From Lentisphaera araneosa HTCC2155 (lineage in GTDB: Bacteria; Verrucomicrobiota; Lentisphaeria; Lentisphaerales; Lentisphaeraceae): DNA of 64,000 nucleotides. The first letter of the stretch is position 1, and each line of letters begins with the position of its first letter. The stretch covers positions 248,001-312,000 of the forward strand of contig NZ_ABCK01000007.1 of the NCBI RefSeq assembly GCF_000170755.1, read 5' to 3'. A model generated the notes under the pieces. The model searched no databases, had not been told where the DNA came from, and was given only the letters and a program-made list of their open reading frames with translations. This document shows, one piece after another, positions 25,957 to 34,784 of the stretch. The position numbers were made by a program, and so were the translations under genes.

Positions 25957-26457
25957 ATGAGAATTTTACTATTCAGCCTGATGCTGTTTTCATTGATTTC
26001 GTGCTCGACTGATATTCATAATTATGAAGAAAAGAAGTTGTCGTCGACGCTACAGAATATGTTTCCTGATGGGGTGACTTATGCAGATGGTGATGAAGTT
26101 GATTTGCGCGTTTTACAAGATAAAACCTTAGCGCTTTATTTTACCTCCAGTAATAATCCACAGTCACCTGAGTTTGAAAGCTTACTTAGAGATATGGCTA
26201 TAAAATACGACTATCGTTTAAGCGTGGTCGTTGTGAATTCAGGTCCAGATTATGAGGAGTTTGCCGAATATATGGACAAGTATGGCTCTGATTTTTTTAT
26301 TGTATCAGATAAGCGCAGTAAAACATTGACTTCTAAGTATAAAATTGTGAAGACTCCGACGCTTATTATTTATGGGATGAATGGAGAGTTAATTGAAGAA
26401 GATGGTGTGGAATCACTCGTTAATAACTATCCAAGAATTGTACCTGATTGGGAATGA
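25957..26457 (+). CDS. Thioredoxin-fold lipoprotein lacking the CxxC motif, 166 aa
   Basis: The ATG at 25957 with AAGGA upstream gives a lipoprotein signal ending L-I-S-C-S, so the mature protein would be lipid-anchored. The body follows the nucleoredoxin/TlpA-like pattern: L-A-L-Y-F-T-S-S, then N-N-P-Q-S-P-E-F where the active W-C-x-x-C would lie, and the cis-proline loop I-V-K-T-P-T-L-I-I-Y-G. Both redox cysteines are missing, so it cannot be a normal thiol oxidoreductase. Its stop overlaps the start of the cyclophilin lipoprotein gene, implying coupled synthesis and possibly an accessory role in envelope protein folding. Confidence 0.75.
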   Translation: MRILLFSLMLFSLISCSTDIHNYEEKKLSSTLQNMFPDGVTYADGDEVDLRVLQDKTLALYFTSSNNPQSPEFESLLRDMAIKYDYRLSVVVVNSGPDYEEFAEYMDKYGSDFFIVSDKRSKTLTSKYKIVKTPTLIIYGMNGELIEEDGVESLVNNYPRIVPDWE

Positions 26458-27104
26458 TGATGAAATTATTTAAACTCTTAGTGTTAGCTCTGTTTATTGT
26501 TGGCTGCCAAAGTTCAGATAGCTCAAAAGAGACTCAAGCTGAAATGACTCCAGTGCCGAATAAGCCCTCCAAGCCATATAGTCATCCAGTTGTTAAAATC
26601 ACTAGCTCTAAAGGTGTAATGATTGCTGAGCTTTATGAAGACAAATCACCAAATACGGTAGCGAACTTTGTGAGTTTAACTGAAAGTGGTTTTTATAACG
26701 ATATGCATTTTCACCGTGTTATTCGTGGTTTTATGGCTCAGGGTGGATGTCCTTATTCTCGCAGTAATGACAAGACACGAAAACGTCCAGGGACTGGTGG
26801 TCCAGGTTATAGTTTCAATAACGAAACACACCCCCAGTTGCGCCATTCGCAAAAAGGGATTCTATCCATGGCGAATTCGGGCCCACATACCAATGGCAGT
26901 CAGTTTTTCATTCTCTTCAAAGAGTCGAGTTTTTTAAACGGGAGCTATAATGTGTTTGGTCGGGTTATTGAAGGTTTAGATGTTTTAGATAAAATTGAAG
27001 CAATTGGTGCCCAGCGTGATGGCTTCCCACTCAAAGAAAAAGTGACTTTTTCAGTTGAGTTGCTACAAAAAAATGATCACCTCTACAAAGTAAAAAAGAA
27101 CTAA
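26454..27104 (+). CDS. Cyclophilin-type peptidyl-prolyl isomerase lipoprotein, 216 aa
   Basis: Three consecutive ATG codons (26454, 26457, 26460) overlap the previous stop; the first is taken. The lipobox I-V-G-C indicates a lipid-anchored periplasmic protein. The cyclophilin domain (about 45-205) has F-H-R-V-I-R-G-F-M-A-Q-G-G, G-P-G-Y-S-F-N-N-E and S-Q-F-F-I-L-F, i.e. the catalytic Arg and substrate-pocket residues. It has a cytoplasmic paralogue immediately downstream. AGCTCAAAAG...K-P-Y-S-H-P forms a short linker after the lipobox. Confidence 0.9.
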   Translation: MMMKLFKLLVLALFIVGCQSSDSSKETQAEMTPVPNKPSKPYSHPVVKITSSKGVMIAELYEDKSPNTVANFVSLTESGFYNDMHFHRVIRGFMAQGGCPYSRSNDKTRKRPGTGGPGYSFNNETHPQLRHSQKGILSMANSGPHTNGSQFFILFKESSFLNGSYNVFGRVIEGLDVLDKIEAIGAQRDGFPLKEKVTFSVELLQKNDHLYKVKKN

Positions 27105-27131
27105 AAGTAAGAAAAAATTAAGGAAGAGATT

Positions 27132-27659
27132 ATGTCCAATCCTCGCGTTAAAATCATTACCGACAAGGGTACAATGATCGCTGAGCTTTTCGAAGATAAA
27201 GCTCCAAATACAGTTGCTAACATGATTGAGTTAGCTGAATCTGGGTTCTATAAAGATTTACGTTTCCATCGCATATTGAAGGGCTTTATGGCTCAGGGTG
27301 GATGCCCAAATACGAAGAAAGATGCAGAATCTGGTTCGCCTGGTACTGGTGGTCCTGGTTACACATTTGATAATGAGCATCACCCAGAAGCTAAGCACGA
27401 CGCACGTGGTATTCTTTCTATGGCTAATGCTGGACCTAATACGAATGGCAGTCAGTTCTTCGTTTGCTTTGGTGCAACGCCATTCTTAGATGGTGGCTAC
27501 AGTGTGTTTGGTCAAGTCGTTGAAGGTCTCGAAGTGATCGATGCTCTCGAAGCAGTTGGTTCTGCTCAGGATCCGATCCCACCATCAGAAAAAGTTTACT
27601 TCTCAATTGAAGTTGAATCCAAAGGCGATAAAGACTACAAAGTTAGCAAAAACGGCTAA
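27132..27659 (+). CDS. Cyclophilin-type peptidyl-prolyl cis-trans isomerase, cytoplasmic, 175 aa
   Basis: There is no signal peptide. Catalytic and pocket residues lie in F-H-R-I-L-K-G-F-M-A-Q-G-G and G-S-Q-F-F-V-C-F, with F-G-Q-V-V-E-G-L near the end. It is closely similar to the preceding lipoprotein cyclophilin, suggesting a local duplication with one copy re-targeted. AGGAAGAG precedes the ATG. The metallophosphoesterase ATG follows directly after its TAA. Confidence 0.93.
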   Translation: MSNPRVKIITDKGTMIAELFEDKAPNTVANMIELAESGFYKDLRFHRILKGFMAQGGCPNTKKDAESGSPGTGGPGYTFDNEHHPEAKHDARGILSMANAGPNTNGSQFFVCFGATPFLDGGYSVFGQVVEGLEVIDALEAVGSAQDPIPPSEKVYFSIEVESKGDKDYKVSKNG

Positions 27660-28520
27660 ATGGATCAAAGTAGTCTTGAAGTTCGCAAGTTACGCGAAGT
27701 TAAACAAGCTAAGTCAGGTGACTCACTCAAAAAACGTTTGATCACCCAGTTTGTCAAGCTTAGCGGTATTGGCTCAAAAGGGCTTAAAAATGCTCTCGAT
27801 CTTCAAGTTCGCAATTATAATTGGCGCTTTCCTAATCTTCCCAAAGAAGTAGAAGGAATGCGCCTTTTGCATTTAAGCGACACACACTTAGACGGGGTGC
27901 CAGGTCTCCTCGAAAATCTTCTTCAAAAGTTGGATGAACTCGAATATGACTTAGTAGTTTGGACGGGCGATTTTCGCTATGACAAGGGAGATTTTGATGC
28001 TCAGGTACTTGAGCCAACCTTCATATTAGCAAAGTACTTATTAAAGCGTAGTCGAGTTTTGGCCGTGCCAGGCAATCACGATTGCACACAAACTTTGCAG
28101 AGTTTAGAAACTTTAGGCATCGAAGTTCTATTGAATTCCGGAATGGAGTATAAGTCCGGCTTTTATATTGCTGGGGTCGACGACCCACATTATTATCGGA
28201 CCGATGATTTAAGTTTATCCTTGAAGGATAGGAAAGGGGAGGACTTCACCCTCCTTCTCGCACATAGTCCTGAGATCGTTCATGAAGCGGGAAACAGGGA
28301 AATAGATTTTTATTTGTGTGGTCATACACATGGTGGGCAAGTTTGCTTTCCATACTTGGGGCACATTTATTGGGGAGCCCGCTGTGCGCGAAAGTACGCC
28401 AGTGGCAAGTTTGAATATGCTAAGATGCAGGGTTACACTCATCGAGGTACGGGGTCTTCGAATTCTCCCATTCGTTTTAATTGTCCCCCAGAAATAGTTA
28501 TTCATCAATTAGGAGGATGA
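27660..28520 (+). CDS. Calcineurin-like metallophosphoesterase, YkuE-type, 286 aa
   Basis: The metal-binding blocks are all present: L-S-D-T-H-L-D (about 70), W-T-G-D-F (about 101), P-G-N-H-D (about 137) and G-H-T-H-G-G-Q (about 221). The layout, with the active domain after a basic N-terminal helix, resembles YkuE and the LpxG-type UDP-2,3-diacylglucosamine hydrolases that replace LpxH in some bacteria. A lipid A role is possible but not shown. The gene begins at the base following the cyclophilin stop codon and ends one base before the next start, so it is embedded in the operon. Confidence 0.88.
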   Translation: MDQSSLEVRKLREVKQAKSGDSLKKRLITQFVKLSGIGSKGLKNALDLQVRNYNWRFPNLPKEVEGMRLLHLSDTHLDGVPGLLENLLQKLDELEYDLVVWTGDFRYDKGDFDAQVLEPTFILAKYLLKRSRVLAVPGNHDCTQTLQSLETLGIEVLLNSGMEYKSGFYIAGVDDPHYYRTDDLSLSLKDRKGEDFTLLLAHSPEIVHEAGNREIDFYLCGHTHGGQVCFPYLGHIYWGARCARKYASGKFEYAKMQGYTHRGTGSSNSPIRFNCPPEIVIHQLGG

Positions 28521-28521
28521 A

Positions 28522-29652
28522 ATGAAGTTATTATTTAATATTTATATTTTGCTGTTTAGTGTCGTTAATGCCGCGGAAATCGAATCGCTTTTTAAAGATC
28601 CCAATACGGCAACACTAGCGTCGTCTCAGTTTGTTGATAGCAATAAAGATTTTGTCTGGAAAGGAGATAACAAGCGAGTCGCCATTTCTAAAAGCTCTAG
28701 TGTAATGGGGTATAATGCTTATGAATCCTTGGCCTATTTTACTGCAAAGGGGAAGTTAGTACGATTGGATAGCTGGATCTATAACAAAGGTGATCAAGGG
28801 GAGAAAAGTAGTGATGAATTCGAGAAAATTTATAAAGATTTATTGAATAAGTTAAGTGCCCATTTTGGGGTAAAGCCAAAAAGGTTTGCCAAAGACGGAG
28901 CCACCCGAGGCTTAGCTTACAGTTTTATGATCACTCAAAAATACGAAGTCCGTTTGCTTATAGGCCACGACAAAAAGAAAAAGCCGAGTTATCTAAGCTT
29001 GGTTATGAGAAACTATGCCACTAGTGATCGTGTGAATTCCGAAACAAAGACCAAAGCTTTTATAAAAAAGACTTCGACGGGGGATGTGTATATTGATATG
29101 ATCCCGATGATTGATCAGGGTGAAAAAGGTTATTGTGTTCCTGCAACTTTAACGAGAATTGGTCAGCATTATGGTGTGGATGTGAGTATGCATGAGCTCG
29201 CTATGGTGGCTCATTCAAGTAGTGAGGGTGGCACGAGTCTAAGGCAAGCGATGGATGCGGTTAAAAAAGGTAGAATTGCGCTGAGTATTCGAGATATCAA
29301 AGTCAATTATTATGATCAAATCCCCTACAGGGTGACAGCAAATGAGGTGAAAGCGTGGGCACGTGAGATCGAAGACAAAAATCGCGATATGGCTCGATTT
29401 GAAAAAGAAGTTATCAAACGGATAGATCGCGGTCGAATGATTGCTTGGTCGATGATGGCGGGCGCCTTTCCTGAAAAAGGAGTCCTAGAAGGCAAAATGG
29501 GTGGACATATGCGTATGATCATAGGTTACAATTCAAAGACTCGCGAGATCCTTTATTCTGATTCCTGGGGGAAAGGGCACGAAATTAAACGCTGGCCCCT
29601 AAAGTATGCTTATCTAGTGACAACACGTCTCTATGATGTAGTTCCTAAGTGA
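28522..29652 (+). CDS. Secreted C39-like papain-fold cysteine peptidase, 376 aa
   Basis: A signal peptide (1-17, ending V-N-A-A) precedes an N-terminal domain without recognised homology (about 20-185). The C-terminal part carries a papain-like triad arrangement: Cys205 in G-Y-C-V-P-A, His329 in G-G-H-M-R-M-I-I-G-Y and Asp347 in Y-S-D-S-W-G. This resembles peptidase C39-type double-glycine or general bacteriocin-processing folds, but no ABC transporter is fused or adjacent, so the substrate is unknown. GGAGG precedes the ATG by 3-4 bases. It is the last gene of the compact cyclophilin operon. Confidence 0.75.
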   Translation: MKLLFNIYILLFSVVNAAEIESLFKDPNTATLASSQFVDSNKDFVWKGDNKRVAISKSSSVMGYNAYESLAYFTAKGKLVRLDSWIYNKGDQGEKSSDEFEKIYKDLLNKLSAHFGVKPKRFAKDGATRGLAYSFMITQKYEVRLLIGHDKKKKPSYLSLVMRNYATSDRVNSETKTKAFIKKTSTGDVYIDMIPMIDQGEKGYCVPATLTRIGQHYGVDVSMHELAMVAHSSSEGGTSLRQAMDAVKKGRIALSIRDIKVNYYDQIPYRVTANEVKAWAREIEDKNRDMARFEKEVIKRIDRGRMIAWSMMAGAFPEKGVLEGKMGGHMRMIIGYNSKTREILYSDSWGKGHEIKRWPLKYAYLVTTRLYDVVPK

Positions 29653-29762
29653 TTCTGAGTAAAAGATAGCTATAAATCCATTTTTTCACCTTAGAAATTA
29701 TGGACTTCAAAATTAGCAGGCTTAAATTTGAGTATCATATTATTTATTTTAGGAGTTTGTCT

Positions 29763-31604
29763 ATGAAGAAGTTTTTGCCAATTTTTAGTTTGGCTGTTGT
29801 CCTACTACAATCATGTAGTTCACAATACAGCGAATGGGAAAAGCCCTTACCGGAAGGTGAAATTGTTCCTGGTGTAGAGTTAACACCTGACCCCATTGAG
29901 CGTGCCAACCGCGTGAGTTATTACGTAGATGATAAGTTGATGAACTACATTATTGAACCAGCTTCGGACGGTTATCGTTATGTTGTGCCAGAAACTGGAC
30001 GAACTGGTATTAACAATTTCTTTGATAATATTCTCTTCCCTAGAAACTTTATCAATAACCTCCTCCAAGCTGATTGGGATGGTTTAGGTAGGACTACTGA
30101 CCGCTTTATTCTTAATACAACTATTGGTATTCTTGGTTTCCGTGATGTTGCTGCAGACAAATATAATCTAAAAGCGGCGAAACAAGACACAGGTAAGACT
30201 TTTGCTAAATGGGGATGGGAAAATAATTTCTATCTTTATATACCCCTCTTAGGTCCAAGTTCAGATCGTGATTTAGTTGGTAAAGTAGGTGACTATTTTA
30301 TGAACCCACTCAATTACGATAAAGACGCAAAGATACTCAATTACTTCTTGATCTTTAACCGAGCGACTTTCTTTACGGATGCCTACCGCGCTTTAAATGA
30401 AACTCAGTACGACCCTTATGACTTACGTCGTTTGATCTACTCTGTGACGCGTCGTTACAATACAGATCCAATCAGTTTCCAAGGTGAAGATTCACCTGCA
30501 ACACAAACTTTAAGAGCTGTTTACTTGCAGCCACGTGAAAAAGATTTTGAAGACTGGAAAGAAGAAGGTGAGCTTCAGGTAGCCAGCACTGGCGAAACCA
30601 TTAATTATAACTACTGGTTACAAAATAAACCAGCGCCACTCATGTACGTGATTCCAGGTCTTGGCTCACATAGAAGTTCTGGTCAGCCAATGTTCCTCGC
30701 AGAGATGGCTTACATGAAGGGTTATAATGTTGTGACTTTCTCGAATCTCATGAATTTTGAGCCAGTGCTCAAATCTAAAGAAGGTACGTACCCTGGATAT
30801 ACACCAAAAGATGTTAAGAATATCAAAAAGTTCATGTCAGCAATTGATGCGGATCTTGAAAAGAATTACGTAGGTCAATTTGGTGATAGATCTGTTATGG
30901 GTGTATCGCTCGGGGCATACTACCTGCTCAACTTAGCCGCAAGTGAAACCGAAGAAGATGCTTTAAAATTCAATAAATATATTGCGATTGATTCTCCGCT
31001 AGATCTTCTTTATGGTCTTAAACAACTCGACAAATCATATAATGCACCGCTTGCTCTAGAGACACAAGAAGAGAGAGAAAGATTTGTTCTTGGTACTCTA
31101 ACAAAAGTCGCTGCGATCCTCGCAAATGGCCAAAAAATAGAACACAATCAAAATATGCCATTTACAGATGCTGAAGCCAACTATTTAATAGGTTTAAGTT
31201 TCCGCAAAACACTTCGTGATATGCTCTTTATTAGTGCCTACCAAGAAGAAATCATGGCCAATAATGAGTTCACACCAAAGAATGGTCTCTACGATACACT
31301 AAGTCAGTACTCATGGGAAGATTATTATAAGAATTTTGTTATGCCTAAATTATTAGAGACAGGCTTAAGTGAAGAGCAAGTTGCTAAAGATGTAAGCCTC
31401 AAGTCACTCACAGATAAGCTTAAAGCTAATGATCGCATTTTTGTGTTTACTAACAAAAACGATTTCTTAAATGAAGCAGGAAGTGATGAGTGGGTAAAAT
31501 CAACTTTTGGTGACCGCGCAAAAGTATTTGAAGATGGTGGTCACTTAGGTGATCTTATCACAGATAAAGTGAGATCTGAAATTGTTGAAGTTTTAGAAAA
31601 ATAA
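29763..31604 (+). CDS. MlaA (VacJ) lipoprotein fused to an alpha/beta hydrolase, 613 aa
   Basis: The ATG at 29763 has AGGAG 7 bases upstream and opens a lipoprotein signal with Cys18 (L-Q-S-C-S); the ATG at 29700 lacks both. Residues about 40-240 are MlaA: D-P-I-E-R-A-N-R, P-E-T-G-R-T-G-I-N-N-F-F-D-N, N-T-T-I-G-I-L-G-F-R-D-V-A and P-L-L-G-P-S-S-D-R-D. Residues about 300-613 are an alpha/beta hydrolase with Ser382 in G-V-S-L-G, Asp567 in N-K-N-D-F and His594 in G-G-H-L. MlaA removes mislocalised phospholipid from the outer leaflet of the outer membrane; fusion to a putative lipase would couple extraction to cleavage. It ends at a strong terminator. Confidence 0.85.
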   Translation: MKKFLPIFSLAVVLLQSCSSQYSEWEKPLPEGEIVPGVELTPDPIERANRVSYYVDDKLMNYIIEPASDGYRYVVPETGRTGINNFFDNILFPRNFINNLLQADWDGLGRTTDRFILNTTIGILGFRDVAADKYNLKAAKQDTGKTFAKWGWENNFYLYIPLLGPSSDRDLVGKVGDYFMNPLNYDKDAKILNYFLIFNRATFFTDAYRALNETQYDPYDLRRLIYSVTRRYNTDPISFQGEDSPATQTLRAVYLQPREKDFEDWKEEGELQVASTGETINYNYWLQNKPAPLMYVIPGLGSHRSSGQPMFLAEMAYMKGYNVVTFSNLMNFEPVLKSKEGTYPGYTPKDVKNIKKFMSAIDADLEKNYVGQFGDRSVMGVSLGAYYLLNLAASETEEDALKFNKYIAIDSPLDLLYGLKQLDKSYNAPLALETQEERERFVLGTLTKVAAILANGQKIEHNQNMPFTDAEANYLIGLSFRKTLRDMLFISAYQEEIMANNEFTPKNGLYDTLSQYSWEDYYKNFVMPKLLETGLSEEQVAKDVSLKSLTDKLKANDRIFVFTNKNDFLNEAGSDEWVKSTFGDRAKVFEDGGHLGDLITDKVRSEIVEVLEK

Positions 31605-31620
31605 TTCTCACATAAAGATT

Positions 31621-31648
31621 AAAAAAAGCCCTTTCGAGGGCTTTTTTT
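31621..31648 (+). terminator. Intrinsic terminator after the MlaA-hydrolase gene
   Basis: AAAAAAAGCCC-TTTCGA-GGGCTTTTTTT: GC stem with flanking A/T tracts, 17 bases past the stop codon. Confidence 0.9.
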
Positions 31649-31761
31649 ATGTCTGGATCAAATTCAAAGGAGGTACAAAAGTAAAAGTGTCTTCCAAAAT
31701 TATTGCTAATTACTTTCCAAGGAACTTTATTAAAATACGGGTTTAAATAAAGGGCACTTTT

Positions 31762-32535
31762 ATGGGTTTATTACAAAGATTAGGTGAGTCAATTGCCGGT
31801 TATTTGGCTCGTGAAAGACCGAGGGGTATGTATGTGGCGACCTCTAACCCTGAGTTGCTCAAGAAAAATCTAAAACCAGGTGATGTCCTCTTAGTGGAAG
31901 GGAGTAGTCGCTTTAGCTCAGCTATTAAGTATATCACACAGTCCACATGGTCTCATTCAGCGATCTATGTGGGTGATTGTGGCCTAGAAGCTGAAGGTGA
32001 AGAGAAGGCGGTTCTTATTGAAGCGGACGTTGTTGAAGGTGTACGAGCTGTGCCCATTAGTCAATACACTTCTTTTCATACACGGATCTGCCGTCCTGTA
32101 GGTATTACTCCTGATGAATTAAAAGATCTAATCCAGTTTCTAATTGATCGTTTAGGTTATCAGTACGATTTGAAGAATATATTTGATTTAGCCAGATATT
32201 TTCTGCATCCACCACCCATTCCAACAAAGTGGCGTCGCCAATTATTAGCACTTGGTAGTGGAGATCCCACACGAGCCATTTGTTCTTCTTTAATTGCGAT
32301 GGCTTTTCAGTCAGTTAAATATCCCATCTTGCCAGAGCGGTTACAACCATGTGAGGAAGATGATGAATGTCGTGAGCTCTATCACATACGGCATCATAGC
32401 CTCTTTGCGCCACGGGACTTTGATGTTTCACCATATTTTGAAATAGTTAAGCCAACGATATATCAAGATTTTGATCCGCATCAATTACTTTGGGCAACTG
32501 ACGAAGAGTTGCGTAAGATGGAATTGCGTTTTTAG
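31762..32535 (+). CDS. YiiX/YebB-like permuted papain-fold (NlpC/P60 superfamily) protein, 257 aa
   Basis: The permuted order is visible: His65 in W-S-H-S-A-I-Y-V-G comes first, then a conserved acidic I-E-A-D-V-V-E-G-V segment, then the nucleophile Cys174 in A-I-C-S-S-L-I-A. The opening L-K-P-G-D-V-L-L-V-E-G is typical of the YiiX/YaeF group, proposed amidases or lipid/peptide hydrolases. No signal peptide is present; residues 5-20 are amphipathic and might contact membrane. The 3' end overlaps the convergent SurA-like gene by four bases. Confidence 0.8.
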   Translation: MGLLQRLGESIAGYLARERPRGMYVATSNPELLKKNLKPGDVLLVEGSSRFSSAIKYITQSTWSHSAIYVGDCGLEAEGEEKAVLIEADVVEGVRAVPISQYTSFHTRICRPVGITPDELKDLIQFLIDRLGYQYDLKNIFDLARYFLHPPPIPTKWRRQLLALGSGDPTRAICSSLIAMAFQSVKYPILPERLQPCEEDDECRELYHIRHHSLFAPRDFDVSPYFEIVKPTIYQDFDPHQLLWATDEELRKMELRF

Positions 32536-33485
32536 GGTTGGATGAAGTTTTTGAAGCCTTTGAGTTCGAGGTGTTGCTTAATTTCAATCTTGAGTTGCTT
32601 GTTGACCTGATGGCTTTTGAGTGAATTTATAATCTTTTCTTTAACTTTTTCAAAAGCTAATAGTTTAGCATCAACTTTACTTGTGGGTTTGCAAAGAAGT
32701 GGGCCTATTGGACTGTTAATCATATAGATTTGATGTATTTGAGCATCTCCTCTCATGACAGCGAAATCTGATTCGTGGAGTTTAGTTTCACTGATAAATT
32801 GTTCTGGTAAGGGCGTAAAGGAGATCCCCTTCTGTTGTAAAATTTTCTCAAAACTCAAGCCTTGCGCTAATAAACGGTTAATCGACTGAACGTCAGAAGA
32901 AGTAAGGGCGTTTTCGATTTTATATGAATTAAACTTTAAACCAGCTGCTTGAGTGAAAGTGTTTTTATTCTCATGGTAATAAAGCATGGCTTCAGCTTCA
33001 CCAATGAGATAGTTTTTGAACAATTTTTTTCGGTAGTTTTGGACGCTTTGTTTTTCGTAAATGATCCTAATGATTTCTTCTTTGCTGAGGTTTAAAACAC
33101 TTAATTCTTCAATGAGTTTAGAGAGGCTTAAGCGATTGGAATAAGCATCATAAAATTTCCGTGCTTCATCCATATCAGCTGCGCAGCCTGCATTTCTACT
33201 GAGCTCATAAAGAGCTTTAAAAGAGAAGTATTGCTCCAAGGAATTACGGATAAAGCTTTTGACGGTTTGAGCATCGCTAGGAGCACCGACATAATAGGCG
33301 AGATATTGTTTAATGATTTGTAAACTCTGATTTTTGTCATACTGAATGTCATCGTATTGAATACATACTTGAGGAAGCAGGGAGGTGTTTAGTTCTTCTA
33401 GAGTAACTTTTTTGACTTGGCTTGTAAGACTGAGCTTGATTACGCAGAGGAAGCTCAAAAATAGGAATTTACTTAGTTTGGTCAT
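32532..33485 (-). CDS. Exported SurA/PpiC-like folding protein, 317 aa
   Basis: A signal sequence spans residues 1-22. The rest is mostly helical with S-L-Q-I-I-K-Q-Y-L and Y-Y-H-E-N-K-N-T-F-T near the centre, the pattern of SurA-type chaperones preceding a parvulin domain. The parvulin-like part (about 180-270) is weak: S-I-N-R-L-L-A-Q-G-L-S-F-E-K-I and I-N-S-P-I-G-P-L resemble it but catalytic residues are not clearly conserved. It lies 9 bases downstream of the FHA-MoxR gene and is the last gene in that operon. Confidence 0.55.
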   Translation of the reverse strand: MTKLSKFLFLSFLCVIKLSLTSQVKKVTLEELNTSLLPQVCIQYDDIQYDKNQSLQIIKQYLAYYVGAPSDAQTVKSFIRNSLEQYFSFKALYELSRNAGCAADMDEARKFYDAYSNRLSLSKLIEELSVLNLSKEEIIRIIYEKQSVQNYRKKLFKNYLIGEAEAMLYYHENKNTFTQAAGLKFNSYKIENALTSSDVQSINRLLAQGLSFEKILQQKGISFTPLPEQFISETKLHESDFAVMRGDAQIHQIYMINSPIGPLLCKPTSKVDAKLLAFEKVKEKIINSLKSHQVNKQLKIEIKQHLELKGFKNFIQP

Positions 33486-33494
33486 GAAATGAAA

Positions 33495-34784
33495 TTAGAC
33501 AAATTGAGGTATTTCCGGCTCTGGGATAAGGCTTAGTAATTTGTGGACTAAATCATCTTCACTCATGCGAGTCGCTTGAGCTTTGAAGCTTGGTGAAATA
33601 CGGTGTCGTAATACCGGGATGGCACATTTTTTGATATCGTCACAAGTTGTGAAACTTCGGCCTTCCATAGCGGCAAAAGCCTTAGCACCTCGAATGAGGT
33701 ATTGGCCCGCACGTGGACCGGCACCATATTCGATGAGTTCATTGAGCTCCTCAGGACAGTCTTTCGTTCCAGGGCGGGTAGCTCGGGTGAGAGCTGTGAC
33801 ATAGGAAATGACGAGGGGTGAGGTTTCGACTCGTTCAATAGCTTTCCTGAAGCGAATGATATCGCTGGCCTGAAAGATTTGCTTAAGGTGAACAGAACTA
33901 GGTGAACAAGTCCGACGTAAGATTTCTTCTTCTTCAGTTGGACTTGGATAATCAATATTGATATTGAACATAAAGCGGTCGAGTTGAGCCTCTGGAAGGA
34001 TATAAGTTCCCTCTTGTTCTACCGGATTTCGCGTAGCCATCACAATGAAAGGCGATGGCAATTGGAGAGTTTTTTCACCGACTGTCACTTGCTTCTCTTG
34101 CATGGCCTCAAGTAATGCCGCTTGAGTTTTTGGCGGCGTTCGGTTGATTTCATCCGCTAAAAGTAGCTGTGTAAAAATAGGACCTTTAACAAATTTGAAG
34201 GAACGTCTGCCTTGTTCATCTTCATCGAGAATAGTTGTGCCGGTGATATCAGTAGGCATGAGATCGGGAGTGAACTGAATGCGTTTAAAGTCGAGATTAA
34301 GAACTTTAGAGATAGAATTGACTGTGATTGTTTTGGCTAAGCCAGGAACACCCGTTAGTAGACAGTGGCCCCCACCGAAGATACCTGCTAAGATTTGCGC
34401 AACAACATCGTCTTGGCCCACAATAATTTTCTTGATTTCATTGCGCAAAATGGGAATGCGATTCGAGAAGTCAGTCAAAGTATTTTTAATATCTGAACCG
34501 CTGATAAATCGAACGAGAATGTCACCGATAAGAAATGTGTCTTGATCTTCGATTTTAATTTGTTTGTGTTTATTACCGTGGACTTTAATGCCATTGGTAC
34601 TGTCACAGTCCGAGAGTGTTAATTCACCGCTTCTGAGGTCGAGGGAAGCATGGATTTTGGAAATCGAAGGGTGAGGGATACAGATGTCGGTGCTGGTGTC
34701 ACGACCAATAAACTGAATGCCTTCATTGAGTGGGACTGTCAGGCCTGGTTCAGGACCTTCAATAATTATTAAATGAGCGCTCAT
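33495..34784 (-). CDS. FHA domain fused to MoxR-type AAA+ ATPase, 429 aa
   Basis: Residues 1-95 form an FHA domain: F-I-G-R-D (phosphothreonine-binding Arg), P-S-I-S-K-I-H-A-S and D-S-T-N-G. Residues about 115-425 form a MoxR ATPase: Walker A in G-V-P-G-L-A-K-T, Walker B L-L-A-D-E-I-N-R, sensor T-R-N-P-V-E-Q-E-G and the L-D-R-F-M-F block. MoxR proteins act as chaperones for assembly of enzyme complexes, often with von Willebrand factor A partners; none is found here. The start ATG overlaps the upstream TAA by one base (TAATG), so it is coupled to the kinase-like membrane protein. Confidence 0.92.
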   Translation of the reverse strand: MSAHLIIIEGPEPGLTVPLNEGIQFIGRDTSTDICIPHPSISKIHASLDLRSGELTLSDCDSTNGIKVHGNKHKQIKIEDQDTFLIGDILVRFISGSDIKNTLTDFSNRIPILRNEIKKIIVGQDDVVAQILAGIFGGGHCLLTGVPGLAKTITVNSISKVLNLDFKRIQFTPDLMPTDITGTTILDEDEQGRRSFKFVKGPIFTQLLLADEINRTPPKTQAALLEAMQEKQVTVGEKTLQLPSPFIVMATRNPVEQEGTYILPEAQLDRFMFNINIDYPSPTEEEEILRRTCSPSSVHLKQIFQASDIIRFRKAIERVETSPLVISYVTALTRATRPGTKDCPEELNELIEYGAGPRAGQYLIRGAKAFAAMEGRSFTTCDDIKKCAIPVLRHRISPSFKAQATRMSEDDLVHKLLSLIPEPEIPQFV

